A stretch of 8,537 nt of DNA from Candidatus Falkowiibacteriota bacterium (GTDB lineage Bacteria > Patescibacteriota > Patescibacteriia > UBA11705 > JACRDX01). Both the position numbers and the translations under genes were made by a program. Positions within the stretch are counted from its first letter, which is position 1; each line of letters starts with the position of its first letter. Under the pieces are notes generated by a model. The model had not been told where the DNA came from, did not search any database, and worked only from the letters and a program-made list of their open reading frames with translations. Positions 1 through 6,940 of this stretch are shown here, one piece after another. The stretch spans positions 1 to 8,537 of the forward strand of contig JACRDX010000062.1 of assembly GCA_016212745.1 (NCBI GenBank). The letters run 5' to 3'.

Positions 1-487
1 AGCAGCTAATTTGAAAGAAAAAATACAAAAAGTAAATGAACAATTGAATGTTGTAAAAAATAACAATCCAGAAAAAGCAGTTGAATTGGCAAAGGTTGTT
101 AATACAAAAGTTGAACAGATTGGCGCGAAATTGAGAGAGGCTGAAAAAGGTTTTGCGAATGAATCTGGTAATGGGTTGAATGAGGCAGCAGTGGCTGCAA
201 GAGACGCGGGCGTTAAAGCGGTTGAAGTGATTATTGAAAAGCACAGCATCTGCAACGAAAAGGTTGGTGCAAGCGAATTAAAAGATATTGTTGAAAATAA
301 ATTAAACAATGTTGCGCAAGATATTAAAGATGCGGATAACACAGTGGATGTCTTGATTGACCAAAAATTACAAGAAGCGAATAAATTGTTGAACGAAGGC
401 GATATAAATTCCGCGATGACAAAAATGAAAGAAGGCGTTGATGCGGCCAGTCCCGCAATTGGCGGGGTTGAAGTAATAGTAAAATAA
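1..487 (+). CDS. C-terminal part of a helical, probably exported DUF5667-like protein (5' end outside window)
   Basis: The frame is open to the left edge (reading AANLKEKIQKV), so this is the 3' part of a longer gene; the TTG at 11 is simply the first start-like codon in view. About 161 residues are visible, ending at TAA 485-487. They are highly charged and almost entirely helical, with heptad-like stretches such as VNTKVEQIGAKLREAEK and DQKLQEANKLLNEGDINSAM, and one Cys. Composition and helix pattern resemble the DUF5667 helical domain often seen in exported Patescibacteria proteins; this is recalled similarity, not a search. Function is unknown. The signal peptide, if any, lies outside the window. 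The gene precedes the S-layer-like gene on the same strand, separated by about 140 nt with hairpins, so co-transcription is possible but not shown. Coding status is confident; the family is tentative. Confidence 0.8.
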   Translation, partial: AANLKEKIQKVNEQLNVVKNNNPEKAVELAKVVNTKVEQIGAKLREAEKGFANESGNGLNEAAVAARDAGVKAVEVIIEKHSICNEKVGASELKDIVENKLNNVAQDIKDADNTVDVLIDQKLQEANKLLNEGDINSAMTKMKEGVDAASPAIGGVEVIVK

Positions 488-496
488 TTATTAATA

Positions 497-549
497 AATC
501 CTAAGGTTTATTCTTTAGGTTGTGGGCAGGATGAGGGTCGAGACCTAAA
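497..549 (+). promoter_or_regulatory. Two mutually exclusive hairpins in the leader of the S-layer-like gene
   Basis: The segment at 497-506 (AATCCTAAGG) can pair with 513-521 (CTTTAGGTT) around a 6-nt loop. This needs one bulged T and one G-U pair. The same 514-520 segment (TTTAGGT) is also exactly complementary to 543-549 (ACCTAAA), so the two stems compete. No U-run follows either stem, so this is not an ordinary intrinsic terminator. It could be an attenuator-like leader, an mRNA-stabilising 5' structure or chance in AT-rich DNA. I do not recognise a known riboswitch. The rest of the 488-629 gap holds no gene and no clear promoter. Confidence 0.3.
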
Positions 550-581
550 AAGTCGCTTGCGCACATAAAAGAAAATAAATG

Positions 582-607
582 TAGAGACAATTCATGAATT
601 GTCTCTA
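582..607. repeat. Perfect 26-bp palindrome (REP-like)
   Basis: The left arm TAGAGACAATTCA (582-594) is followed with no spacer by its exact reverse complement TGAATTGTCTCTA (595-607). A perfect palindrome of this size is far beyond chance. From memory, closely related GTAGAGACAATTCATGAA-type palindromes are dispersed repeats in several bacterial groups, including candidate-phyla bacteria; this should be searched. It lies 22 nt before the preferred start of the S-layer-like gene and contains the alternative ATG at 594. Confidence 0.85.
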
Positions 608-629
608 TGGCGAACGTTTTATAAACAAT

Positions 630-3600
630 ATGGCAAATAAGTTATTTACAGGATTTGTAGTTTTGGCCACAATCGCATGGGCGATGGGATTGGCCATGTT
701 TGCTCCAGTTGCCATTGCTGCTACAACATTGACAGCCGGGACTTTGATCCAGGCGCCCAATAACACAGCAGTGTATTATTATGGCTCTGATGGCAAACGG
801 TATGTATTTCCACATGAGAAATACTACAAAACCTGGTACGCGGACTTTAAGAACATTACCACAATCACAGCAGACGAAATGGGCGTTATTGAAATTGGGG
901 GCAATGTTTCAATAAGACCTGGTACCAAGTTAGTCAAATTTACAACAGCTCCTTCAGTCTACGCGGTTGAGCCGGGTTCAAAATTGAAGAAAATCGGAAC
1001 AGAAGCAGCTGCCAAAGCGCTTTATGGCGCTAACTGGGCAAAGAACGTCATTGATCTTTATGATACGCTTTATACCAATTACGCGAAGCAAACAGGAGAG
1101 CTTGATGGCACTGCATATCCAGTTGGAGCGGTTGTAAAGCCAGCTGGCGATTACAAATATTATGTCTCTGCTAGCGGTTGGAGAAAAATCGCGAGCGATG
1201 ACGCGTTTGTAGCGAATAAGTTCAGCACTGACAATGTGGTCAGCACAACATTGGCCATCCCAACATCTTTGGGAACTGATGTGACAGGCGCTGTTGCCGC
1301 GTACACTGATGTCGCGCAAATTGCTTCTTCAGAGACAAGCGGAACAACTGCAACAACAGCTGCCGGCACATTGACCGCTGCTTTGGCAACAACAACGCCA
1401 GCAGCCGGTTATATCGTTGCTGATACAACAAGCGGACAAGGAACACAATTCCAAGCCGCAGTTGCGTCTTATACATTAACAGCGACTACGGCAGCAGTTA
1501 AAGTTAAGACAATTAAAGTAAAGAAAAATGGTTTGTCAACGCAGAGCGATTTTGCAAATGTGTATTTGTATGACGAGAATGGCGCGTTAATTACTGATGC
1601 TCCTTCATATTCTCTGGGCTATTACACATTCACTGTGAACAAGACCATTGATGCTGGCGCTTCAAAGACATACACCGTTAAACTCGACCTTGCTAATGGA
1701 ACAACATCTGGCAAGACCATTTATCTTACATTAGAATCAGCGGCTGATATCGCAATTGAGGCGGGTACTGTTACTGGCACATTCCCAATCAGCGGCAACA
1801 CAATGAACACAGCAACTGTAAGCGATTTGGGACAATTGACACTTACAGCCGTTAACGCAACGCCGGGCTCTACGATTGAAGCTGGTTTGACAGCGCAGAC
1901 ATTGTTTAAGTTCACTGCTGCGTCAACAGACCAAAAGATTAAGATTTCCAAGATGCGCTTTGTCGCGATTGGAACATTGGAAGCAGATACATTTGCTAAT
2001 TTGTATTTGACCGATGGAACTGGTGCAATTAACAATGTTACTGTTGCTGCATTGGATGCAAATAAGGCGGTTGTGTTTGATTTTTCAGCAAACCCATATT
2101 TGCTTGACACAGGCGTGACAAAGACGTTTGAATTGAAGGGCGATATTACAAAGGGTACTAGCAGAACATTCTATTTTGAGATTGAGAGCGCAAGCGATGT
2201 TGTTGCTATGGATTATGGATATAATGTCCAGATTAAGCCAAACAAGGCAGATACTTGGACAATCATCTATAACACCACAACATCAACAATCAGCGCTGGT
2301 TCAATAAGTGTGACATTGGCAACAAATTCTCCTTCTGGCAACATTGCTAAGGGAGCAACAAACCAAGTGCTCGCAAAATGGAAGTTTAAAGCAGTTGGTG
2401 AGGATATCAAAGTGACAACTTTGACAACTCAATTGAACTGCTCTGCTGGCATGGGTACAAATGGTTTGGACAATGGTATGTTGTTGCTTGATGGTGTTCA
2501 AGTTGGGACAACAACTGACTTGGCATCAAATGGCGCTGCTGATACTGACACAACTTTCAATTTCGGAAGCACATTCATTGTTAAATCAGGCACAACATCT
2601 GAATTGGTATTGAAGGCAGATATTAAGACATCTGCTGGCGGCGCATTGACAGCTGGCTGGGCTATCACGCCAAAATTAAAAGTTGGTTCTGCTAACTTTT
2701 TGAGGATGATGACAGGCACAACTGGCGCGACTGGTGCTTCTTCTGCTAACGCATTGACAGTTGCAGCTGCAACAATTACAGCGTATAAGAACGCGACAGT
2801 TGCTGCTCCAACATTGATTGCTAATTCAAGTAATGTTGTCATTGGTTCTTATCAATTGACAGCTGGTTCAGCAGAAGATGTAAATGTTAGCTCAATTACA
2901 GTTATTGATCGTAATGCAGCTGATGGCGCTAATGGTTCATATGGATTGGGCAGCGCTTTTGCTAATGTTGGCGCTTGGTATAATGATGGCACTGGTTATA
3001 AGCTATGGAGTCAATCAATTGCAACTCCAAGCGCAACTGCTGGTGTATCAAATACTTTCAATTTTAGCACTCCGATTAAAGTTACGGCCGGTAAGTCTGT
3101 CACAATAGATTTGAAAGCTGATGTTTTGACAAATGCCACTTTGACCAATATCTGGACAAATGGTGATGCTACCAAGGTTTCAGACATTTCTGGTTTAGGT
3201 GTTGTGACAAATGGTTCTGCTACAGCAACAGCTGCTATCGGACAAGGCGTCACTTTGGCTGCGGCTGGAACATTGACAGTGGCATTGTCTCCTGCTCCAA
3301 CAAATCCAACTTCAACCTATGTTGTTGCTGGAAAAGCTGATCAGACTGTTGCAGGATTCAAGTTCAGCGCAAGCAATACAGAGGATTTAAGTATATATCG
3401 CGTTAAAGTTGTAGAATATGGCGCTGGCGATACACCAGGCAATGTCAAGAATTTGAGATTGTTTGTTGATGGAAAGTCTGTTGCGCAGTCCGATGCGTTG
3501 ATTGATACTACGGTAAATTCTGTTGTATTTGAATCAGTAAGCCCGTTGTTCACTGTGACAAAGAACAGCTACAAACACATGACTTTGGTTGTTGATGGAA

Positions 3601-4298
3601 CAGAGACGGGCAATGGTTCATTTGCTGCGGCTGGCAGTAATGTGCGATTTAAGGTTATTGTGTCAGATGCAGACGGCGGGTCAATTAGCGGCCTTGCAAT
3701 GACGGCTACAAGCACAGTCTCTGCTAAAGGCGCTCTGTCAAATACTTATGCTTTGGCTGGTAATAATGCAACAGCATTGGAAGGGAACAATCACAAATTT
3801 GTAAAGAGCAAGCCAACATTTGCTTTGTTCAATCCACTTATAACGCAGATTGTATTAATTCCAAACACTGTTGAAGTAATGCGATTTACAATTACTGCTG
3901 ATTCTGCGGGTGATGTGGTATTTGATAACAGCACAGCAACGACAATTCAATTCACCATTACAGAAGCTGGTACTGGCGGCACCGAGAAGACAGCAGATTT
4001 GTATGATGCTGCGACAAATACCATCGTTGCTACACAATTAACGGGTTTGAATCTTGATACGGTTGGCGTGTTGACGTTTAATACTGTAAACTCTACGATT
4101 GCTGCGGGTACATCAAAGACTTACTATGTTACAGTTAATCTAGCTGGTTACACGACTACGGGCAATTCATTTAAGTTGACCATTGGTAATGCCGCGGCTG
4201 ATCTTATCTGGGGTGACACTACTGCACTTTCAGTGCTTACAAACGCGAACTTCGCTGGTATTGGTTTGCCATTGGTTGGTCCAGTATTGGTTAAATAA
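630..4298 (+). CDS. Large S-layer-like surface protein with N-terminal surface module and Ig-like repeats
   Basis: A 1222-aa exported protein. I chose ATG 630 over 594 because it gives a clean signal peptide (MANK, then a hydrophobic stretch, cleavage near A30/A31), while 594 lies inside a palindrome and adds 12 poor residues. Residues 37-200 hold about three copies of a ~60-aa module: GTLIQ..VYYYGSDGKRYVFP (37), GTKLVKF..VYAV..GANW (98), GAVVKP..YKYYVSASGWRKI (166). Residues ~250-1200 form about six ~120-140-aa beta-rich repeats (starting near 252, 408, 564, 720, 886, 1061). Each has a K-(I/V)-(S/T)-type strand, an L-(Y/F)-(D/V)-DG loop and a late T(K/S)xxxL/V strand. The body is rich in Thr, Ala, Ser and Gly with only one Cys, as in many S-layer proteins. 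It probably forms or decorates the cell envelope. A strong terminator follows, so it is probably its own transcription unit. The S-layer role is inferred. Confidence 0.85.
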   Translation: MANKLFTGFVVLATIAWAMGLAMFAPVAIAATTLTAGTLIQAPNNTAVYYYGSDGKRYVFPHEKYYKTWYADFKNITTITADEMGVIEIGGNVSIRPGTKLVKFTTAPSVYAVEPGSKLKKIGTEAAAKALYGANWAKNVIDLYDTLYTNYAKQTGELDGTAYPVGAVVKPAGDYKYYVSASGWRKIASDDAFVANKFSTDNVVSTTLAIPTSLGTDVTGAVAAYTDVAQIASSETSGTTATTAAGTLTAALATTTPAAGYIVADTTSGQGTQFQAAVASYTLTATTAAVKVKTIKVKKNGLSTQSDFANVYLYDENGALITDAPSYSLGYYTFTVNKTIDAGASKTYTVKLDLANGTTSGKTIYLTLESAADIAIEAGTVTGTFPISGNTMNTATVSDLGQLTLTAVNATPGSTIEAGLTAQTLFKFTAASTDQKIKISKMRFVAIGTLEADTFANLYLTDGTGAINNVTVAALDANKAVVFDFSANPYLLDTGVTKTFELKGDITKGTSRTFYFEIESASDVVAMDYGYNVQIKPNKADTWTIIYNTTTSTISAGSISVTLATNSPSGNIAKGATNQVLAKWKFKAVGEDIKVTTLTTQLNCSAGMGTNGLDNGMLLLDGVQVGTTTDLASNGAADTDTTFNFGSTFIVKSGTTSELVLKADIKTSAGGALTAGWAITPKLKVGSANFLRMMTGTTGATGASSANALTVAAATITAYKNATVAAPTLIANSSNVVIGSYQLTAGSAEDVNVSSITVIDRNAADGANGSYGLGSAFANVGAWYNDGTGYKLWSQSIATPSATAGVSNTFNFSTPIKVTAGKSVTIDLKADVLTNATLTNIWTNGDATKVSDISGLGVVTNGSATATAAIGQGVTLAAAGTLTVALSPAPTNPTSTYVVAGKADQTVAGFKFSASNTEDLSIYRVKVVEYGAGDTPGNVKNLRLFVDGKSVAQSDALIDTTVNSVVFESVSPLFTVTKNSYKHMTLVVDGTETGNGSFAAAGSNVRFKVIVSDADGGSISGLAMTATSTVSAKGALSNTYALAGNNATALEGNNHKFVKSKPTFALFNPLITQIVLIPNTVEVMRFTITADSAGDVVFDNSTATTIQFTITEAGTGGTEKTADLYDAATNTIVATQLTGLNLDTVGVLTFNTVNSTIAAGTSKTYYVTVNLAGYTTTGNSFKLTIGNAAADLIWGDTTALSVLTNANFAGIGLPLVGPVLVK

Positions 4299-4327
4299 GC
4301 CATAATAGATGATTTAGTTGTATTGAT

Positions 4328-4370
4328 AACCCCCCACCACTTTTGTAAAAGTGGTGGGGGGTTTGTTTTT
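4328..4370 (+). terminator. Strong intrinsic terminator of the S-layer-like gene
   Basis: AACCCCCCACCACTTTT (4328-4344) pairs perfectly over 17 bp with 4347-4363, leaving a nominal 2-nt loop that would open slightly in RNA. A T-rich tail (TGTTTTTC) follows. It sits 29 nt after the stop codon at 4298. The opposite strand lacks a comparable T-run, so it acts for the + strand. The unusual strength fits a very highly expressed surface-protein gene. Confidence 0.93.
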
Positions 4371-4389
4371 CTTAAAGGTTTGATATAAT
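4362..4389 (+). promoter_or_regulatory. Extended -10 promoter for the TPR protein gene
   Basis: A consensus TATAAT at 4384-4389 is preceded by the extended -10 element TGa (4381-4383). A weak -35 (TTTGTT, 4362-4367) lies 16 nt upstream, inside the terminator's T-tail. Transcription would begin near 4396, leaving about 19 nt before ATG 4415 and only about 4 nt before ATG 4400. Confidence 0.7.
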
Positions 4390-4414
4390 AGTTGTTGAAA
4401 TGCAAAAAAACAGT

Positions 4415-5092
4415 ATGAGAAAAAAAGTGTTTATTTTAGTTGTTAGTTGTTTGTTGGTTCTTGTTGTCAGTGGCATTGTTTGCAGAGTTTATTTTTACAA
4501 GCCCGGCGGAGAAATTGGTCAAATTGATAAATGTCTTAAGCTGGGCGTTGTGGATGATATAAAAGCAGCATGTGAAAAAGAAAAATTGATTATTGACTCG
4601 CCGAAAGTTTTTGGAAATTATATTAGCGCGGCAAATGTTTGGACTGATATTGGCAGAAAAACAAAACAAAACATTTTTTATTTTAGAGCGATTGAAATTT
4701 ATAAATTGGCAATAGAACGATTTGAGGCAAAATATCTGACAAATTGGAATATCGCGAGCATTTATCGCGCAATGGAGGATTACAAGAACGTTGAAAAATA
4801 TCTTATTGCCGCGCTTAAAGCAAACAATACAGAAGCAGAGCCAGTCATTGCCTTGGCAAGATTGTATTTTTACAATTTGCAAAAGCCATTTGAATTTGTT
4901 GATAATTTTTACAAGCAGTATTTGCCAAAGCCATTGATTGATAGCGCTAAATTGTTGAATGATTACGCGATGTTTTTAGAGGAAAATGGCAAAACAAAAG
5001 AAGCATTGGTGATTTATAAAAAGTTAGCAGAAAAATATCCAGAGCAATATGAGCAGATTGTGAAAGAATTGGAAACAAACATTTTAAAATGA
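4415..5092 (+). CDS. Membrane-anchored TPR-repeat protein
   Basis: A 225-aa protein from ATG 4415. An upstream in-frame ATG at 4400 would add MQKNS, but the expected transcript start (~4396) leaves almost no leader there; neither start has a Shine-Dalgarno. MRKK is followed by one hydrophobic segment (residues ~5-24), so most of the chain is probably outside the membrane. VVSC at 9-12 matches a lipobox, but the hydrophobic stretch continues past it, so an uncleaved anchor is more likely. Residues ~65-100, 107-140 (YLTNWNIASIYRAMEDYKNV...) and 180-210 (LLNDYAMFLEENGKTKEALV...) look like TPR helical hairpins, implying a protein-protein interaction role. It lies between two large exported proteins, so a part in surface assembly is plausible but unproven. 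The stop TGA is part of the next gene's promoter. Confidence 0.85.
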   Translation: MRKKVFILVVSCLLVLVVSGIVCRVYFYKPGGEIGQIDKCLKLGVVDDIKAACEKEKLIIDSPKVFGNYISAANVWTDIGRKTKQNIFYFRAIEIYKLAIERFEAKYLTNWNIASIYRAMEDYKNVEKYLIAALKANNTEAEPVIALARLYFYNLQKPFEFVDNFYKQYLPKPLIDSAKLLNDYAMFLEENGKTKEALVIYKKLAEKYPEQYEQIVKELETNILK

Positions 5093-5098
5093 TATAAT
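5069..5098 (+). promoter_or_regulatory. Extended -10 promoter overlapping the TPR gene stop codon
   Basis: TATAAT at 5093-5098 is preceded by TGa at 5090-5092, which is also the TGA stop codon of the TPR gene. A good -35, TTGGAA (5069-5074), lies 18 nt upstream inside the TPR coding sequence. Transcription would start near 5105, about 15 nt before ATG 5120. A partial Shine-Dalgarno (AGAGA, ~5106-5110) precedes the ATG by roughly 9 nt. The TGATATAAT core is identical to the one upstream of the TPR gene. Confidence 0.72.
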
Positions 5099-5119
5099 TA
5101 AAACAAGAGAAATTTGTAT

Positions 5120-6718
5120 ATGCGCGCAACGCGATTCGCAAAATTAATTTTATTATTCATATTGATTGCTTCACTAACACTGACACAAAATGTTTTTGCT
5201 GCAACCACGTTAATTGCGACGTCGGCAAACGTGCCAACATTCACAATTTATGAATATGATTTTGACCAGTTAGTTTTTGATTTTACTTTGAAAACAATGG
5301 CAGAAGACGATTATTTGAAAGCGCTGACATTGATGAATGTTGCTCCATATTCTAATTTTGGAATTACAAAAATGTGTCTTTACCATGACGCTGGCGCAAC
5401 TGGTTTTCAGGGTTGGGGTACTGATTTGTCGCTGGGCTGTGGTACATGGTACGGCACTGACAATGTTTGGTATTGGGATAATTTGAATTTGCAAGTTGGA
5501 GAAAGCGGAGCAAGGTTGTTCGCTGTGATAGATACTGATCAGCTATCAACAAATTTGAAATACATACAAATTGGCATTCCAGAATTTTTGGACAATGACA
5601 ATGACGGAATGTTTGACCAAGGAGATCGCGGGTTTTTTACATTAAAAAAACAAAACGGACCAGTTACGCAGACACTAAATTCCAGCATTATTTATTTGAA
5701 ATATTTTGGCAATGATACAAACGCGCCAAAGGCTATTTTTACTAATTTAAAAGATAATCAGGAAATAACAGACGATAGTTATTTAATAACCGGTGAGGCA
5801 AAAGACCGCGGTTATTCTGGCGTTTCTTTGGTTGAAATATCAATAAATAGTGGAGCGTGGAAAACAGTGACAACAAGCGATAACTATGCGCATTGGAAAT
5901 ATGATTGGAAATCGTATGTTGATGGCCTTTATGTTATTAAATTACGGACAACGGATAATATCGGTATGGGCGCGATTAGTGATGGAGTTGTTGTGTCAGT
6001 TAATAGAAAAAATCGTGTTTCAATTGAAAAATCAACATTCGTTATAAATAAAACAACAATTTTTGCTAATGGCACTGACTATGTTGCTGCATTGGTGACT
6101 GCGAAAAATTCCAGTGACGATGTTTTAAACAATAAAAACGTGACGTTGTTGTGGGCAAAGATGATTGACGGCGTCAAAGGAGAGGCCAGCGAAACAACAT
6201 CAACAACCAATGAAAATGGACAAGCGTTGTTTAAAATTAAATCCAAAGATTTGGGCAAGTTTAATTTGGAAATTAAGATTGAAGGAATGAAGTTAAATGG
6301 CAGCGAAACCGTAGAGTTTATTGAAGAGTCCATTGATTATACAAATGGGTCGCTGATTCGATGGTCAGATAGCAAAACCGTTTATTTTTTGGACAAAAAT
6401 AATGTGCGGCATCCTTATCCAACGCAAGGCGTTTACGCGTCATATTGGGGAAATAATTTTAAGATGGTAAAAATTCTTAGCATAGAAGAAATTTCACAAT
6501 ATGAAATCGGCAAAAATGTTCCATTTAAAATTGGCACGTTGATGAAAATACAGACAGTGCCAAAAGTTTATCGCGTTGGCGTTGGTGAAACAAAAAATTG
6601 GATTACAACAGAAGCAGTCGCGCAAAAATTATATGGCGCGAATTGGAATAAGTTAATTTACGATTTGCCGGAAATATTTTTTACTGATTACAAAGACGGG
6701 CCATCAATTACGAGCTAA
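5120..6718 (+). CDS. Exported multidomain surface protein with Ig-like domains and C-terminal surface module
   Basis: A 532-aa exported protein. ATG 5120 is preferred over TTG 5114, which sits too close to the partial Shine-Dalgarno. A signal peptide (RATRFAK, then LILLFILIASLTL) is cleaved near A27/A28. Residues ~30-200 form an aromatic beta-rich domain that includes DNDNDGMFD (158-166), a DxDxDGxxD calcium-loop motif as in dockerin and EF-hand-like repeats. Residues ~201-295 (EISINSGAWKTV...DGLYVIKLRTTDN) look like a bacterial Ig-like domain. Residues ~300-400 (...TDYVAALVTAKNSSDDVL...NENGQALFKI) resemble invasin/Big_1-type domains. Residues 410-532 carry two copies of the surface module found at the N terminus of the S-layer-like protein: GSLIRW..VYFLDKNNVRHPYP and GTLMKI..VYRV..LYGANW. 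An adhesin or envelope role is inferred. It has its own promoter, and a terminator follows. Confidence 0.87.
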   Translation: MRATRFAKLILLFILIASLTLTQNVFAATTLIATSANVPTFTIYEYDFDQLVFDFTLKTMAEDDYLKALTLMNVAPYSNFGITKMCLYHDAGATGFQGWGTDLSLGCGTWYGTDNVWYWDNLNLQVGESGARLFAVIDTDQLSTNLKYIQIGIPEFLDNDNDGMFDQGDRGFFTLKKQNGPVTQTLNSSIIYLKYFGNDTNAPKAIFTNLKDNQEITDDSYLITGEAKDRGYSGVSLVEISINSGAWKTVTTSDNYAHWKYDWKSYVDGLYVIKLRTTDNIGMGAISDGVVVSVNRKNRVSIEKSTFVINKTTIFANGTDYVAALVTAKNSSDDVLNNKNVTLLWAKMIDGVKGEASETTSTTNENGQALFKIKSKDLGKFNLEIKIEGMKLNGSETVEFIEESIDYTNGSLIRWSDSKTVYFLDKNNVRHPYPTQGVYASYWGNNFKMVKILSIEEISQYEIGKNVPFKIGTLMKIQTVPKVYRVGVGETKNWITTEAVAQKLYGANWNKLIYDLPEIFFTDYKDGPSITS

Positions 6719-6732
6719 AGCGTTAATTATTG

Positions 6733-6811
6733 CTGACAGATTTTTTACTTTTTGAAGAGCTGCAATGAGATAAAATTCAGCTCTTTTTTGTTTGCGTAAA
6801 AAATCTGTCAG
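6733..6811. repeat. 79-bp nested inverted repeat with perfect 16-bp arms
   Basis: CTGACAGATTTTTTAC (6733-6748) is the exact reverse complement of 6796-6811. Inside lies a second inverted pair, AAGAGCTG (6755-6762) and CAGCTCTT (6778-6785). The outer arms stop exactly at 16 bp, and no target-site duplication is visible. Possible readings are a reinforced terminator, a small structured RNA, or a REP/MITE-like unit next to the RAYT-like gene. Confidence 0.85.
6755..6791 (+). terminator. Intrinsic terminator after the multidomain surface protein
   Basis: The inner stem AAGAGCTG/CAGCTCTT (8 bp, 15-nt loop) runs directly into TTTTTTG, a typical U-run. It begins 37 nt after the stop codon at 6718 and reads out on the + strand. 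Confidence 0.75.
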
Positions 6812-6940
6812 ACGGGGATAACATTTTTATTAATATCGCGGCGCCAGCAAGATATATTGAAAATAGATCAATAATCAAATTCCAGCGCGGCAATTTCGTA
6901 ATAAATTATTCCAAATTGCTGACGCGGAATTTGCAATCGT
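6812..6940. other. Leader of the RAYT-like gene with an imperfect hairpin at 6877-6932
   Basis: No ORF is seen here. The arms AAATTCC (6877-6883) and GGAATTT (6926-6932) pair, as do GCAATTT (6890-6896) and AAATTGC (6913-6919). They are separated by 6-nt internal segments, and the loop contains a further AATAA/TTATT mini-stem. This hairpin of about 56 nt ends 8 nt before the start codon of the RAYT-like gene. RAYT genes are typically flanked by REP hairpins, so this is a candidate REP or a translation-blocking structure. No clear promoter is seen. Confidence 0.55.

Noticed and set aside
488..593. tRNA or other known structured RNA in the first gap
   Set aside because: No cloverleaf, T-loop motif or known riboswitch core could be recognised; only the short competing stems are supported.
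594..629. Upstream ATG 594 as start of the S-layer-like protein
   Set aside because: It lies in the centre of the palindrome and adds 12 residues with a Cys ahead of an otherwise ideal signal peptide starting at 630.
5090..5101. UGA read as glycine (SR1/Gracilibacteria code)
   Set aside because: The long genes carry many GGN glycine codons and no in-frame UGA, and the single UGA here ends a TPR protein at a natural length.
5114..5119. TTG 5114 as start of the multidomain surface protein
   Set aside because: ATG 5120 is in frame two codons later with better spacing from the AGAGA sequence and a better signal-peptide start.
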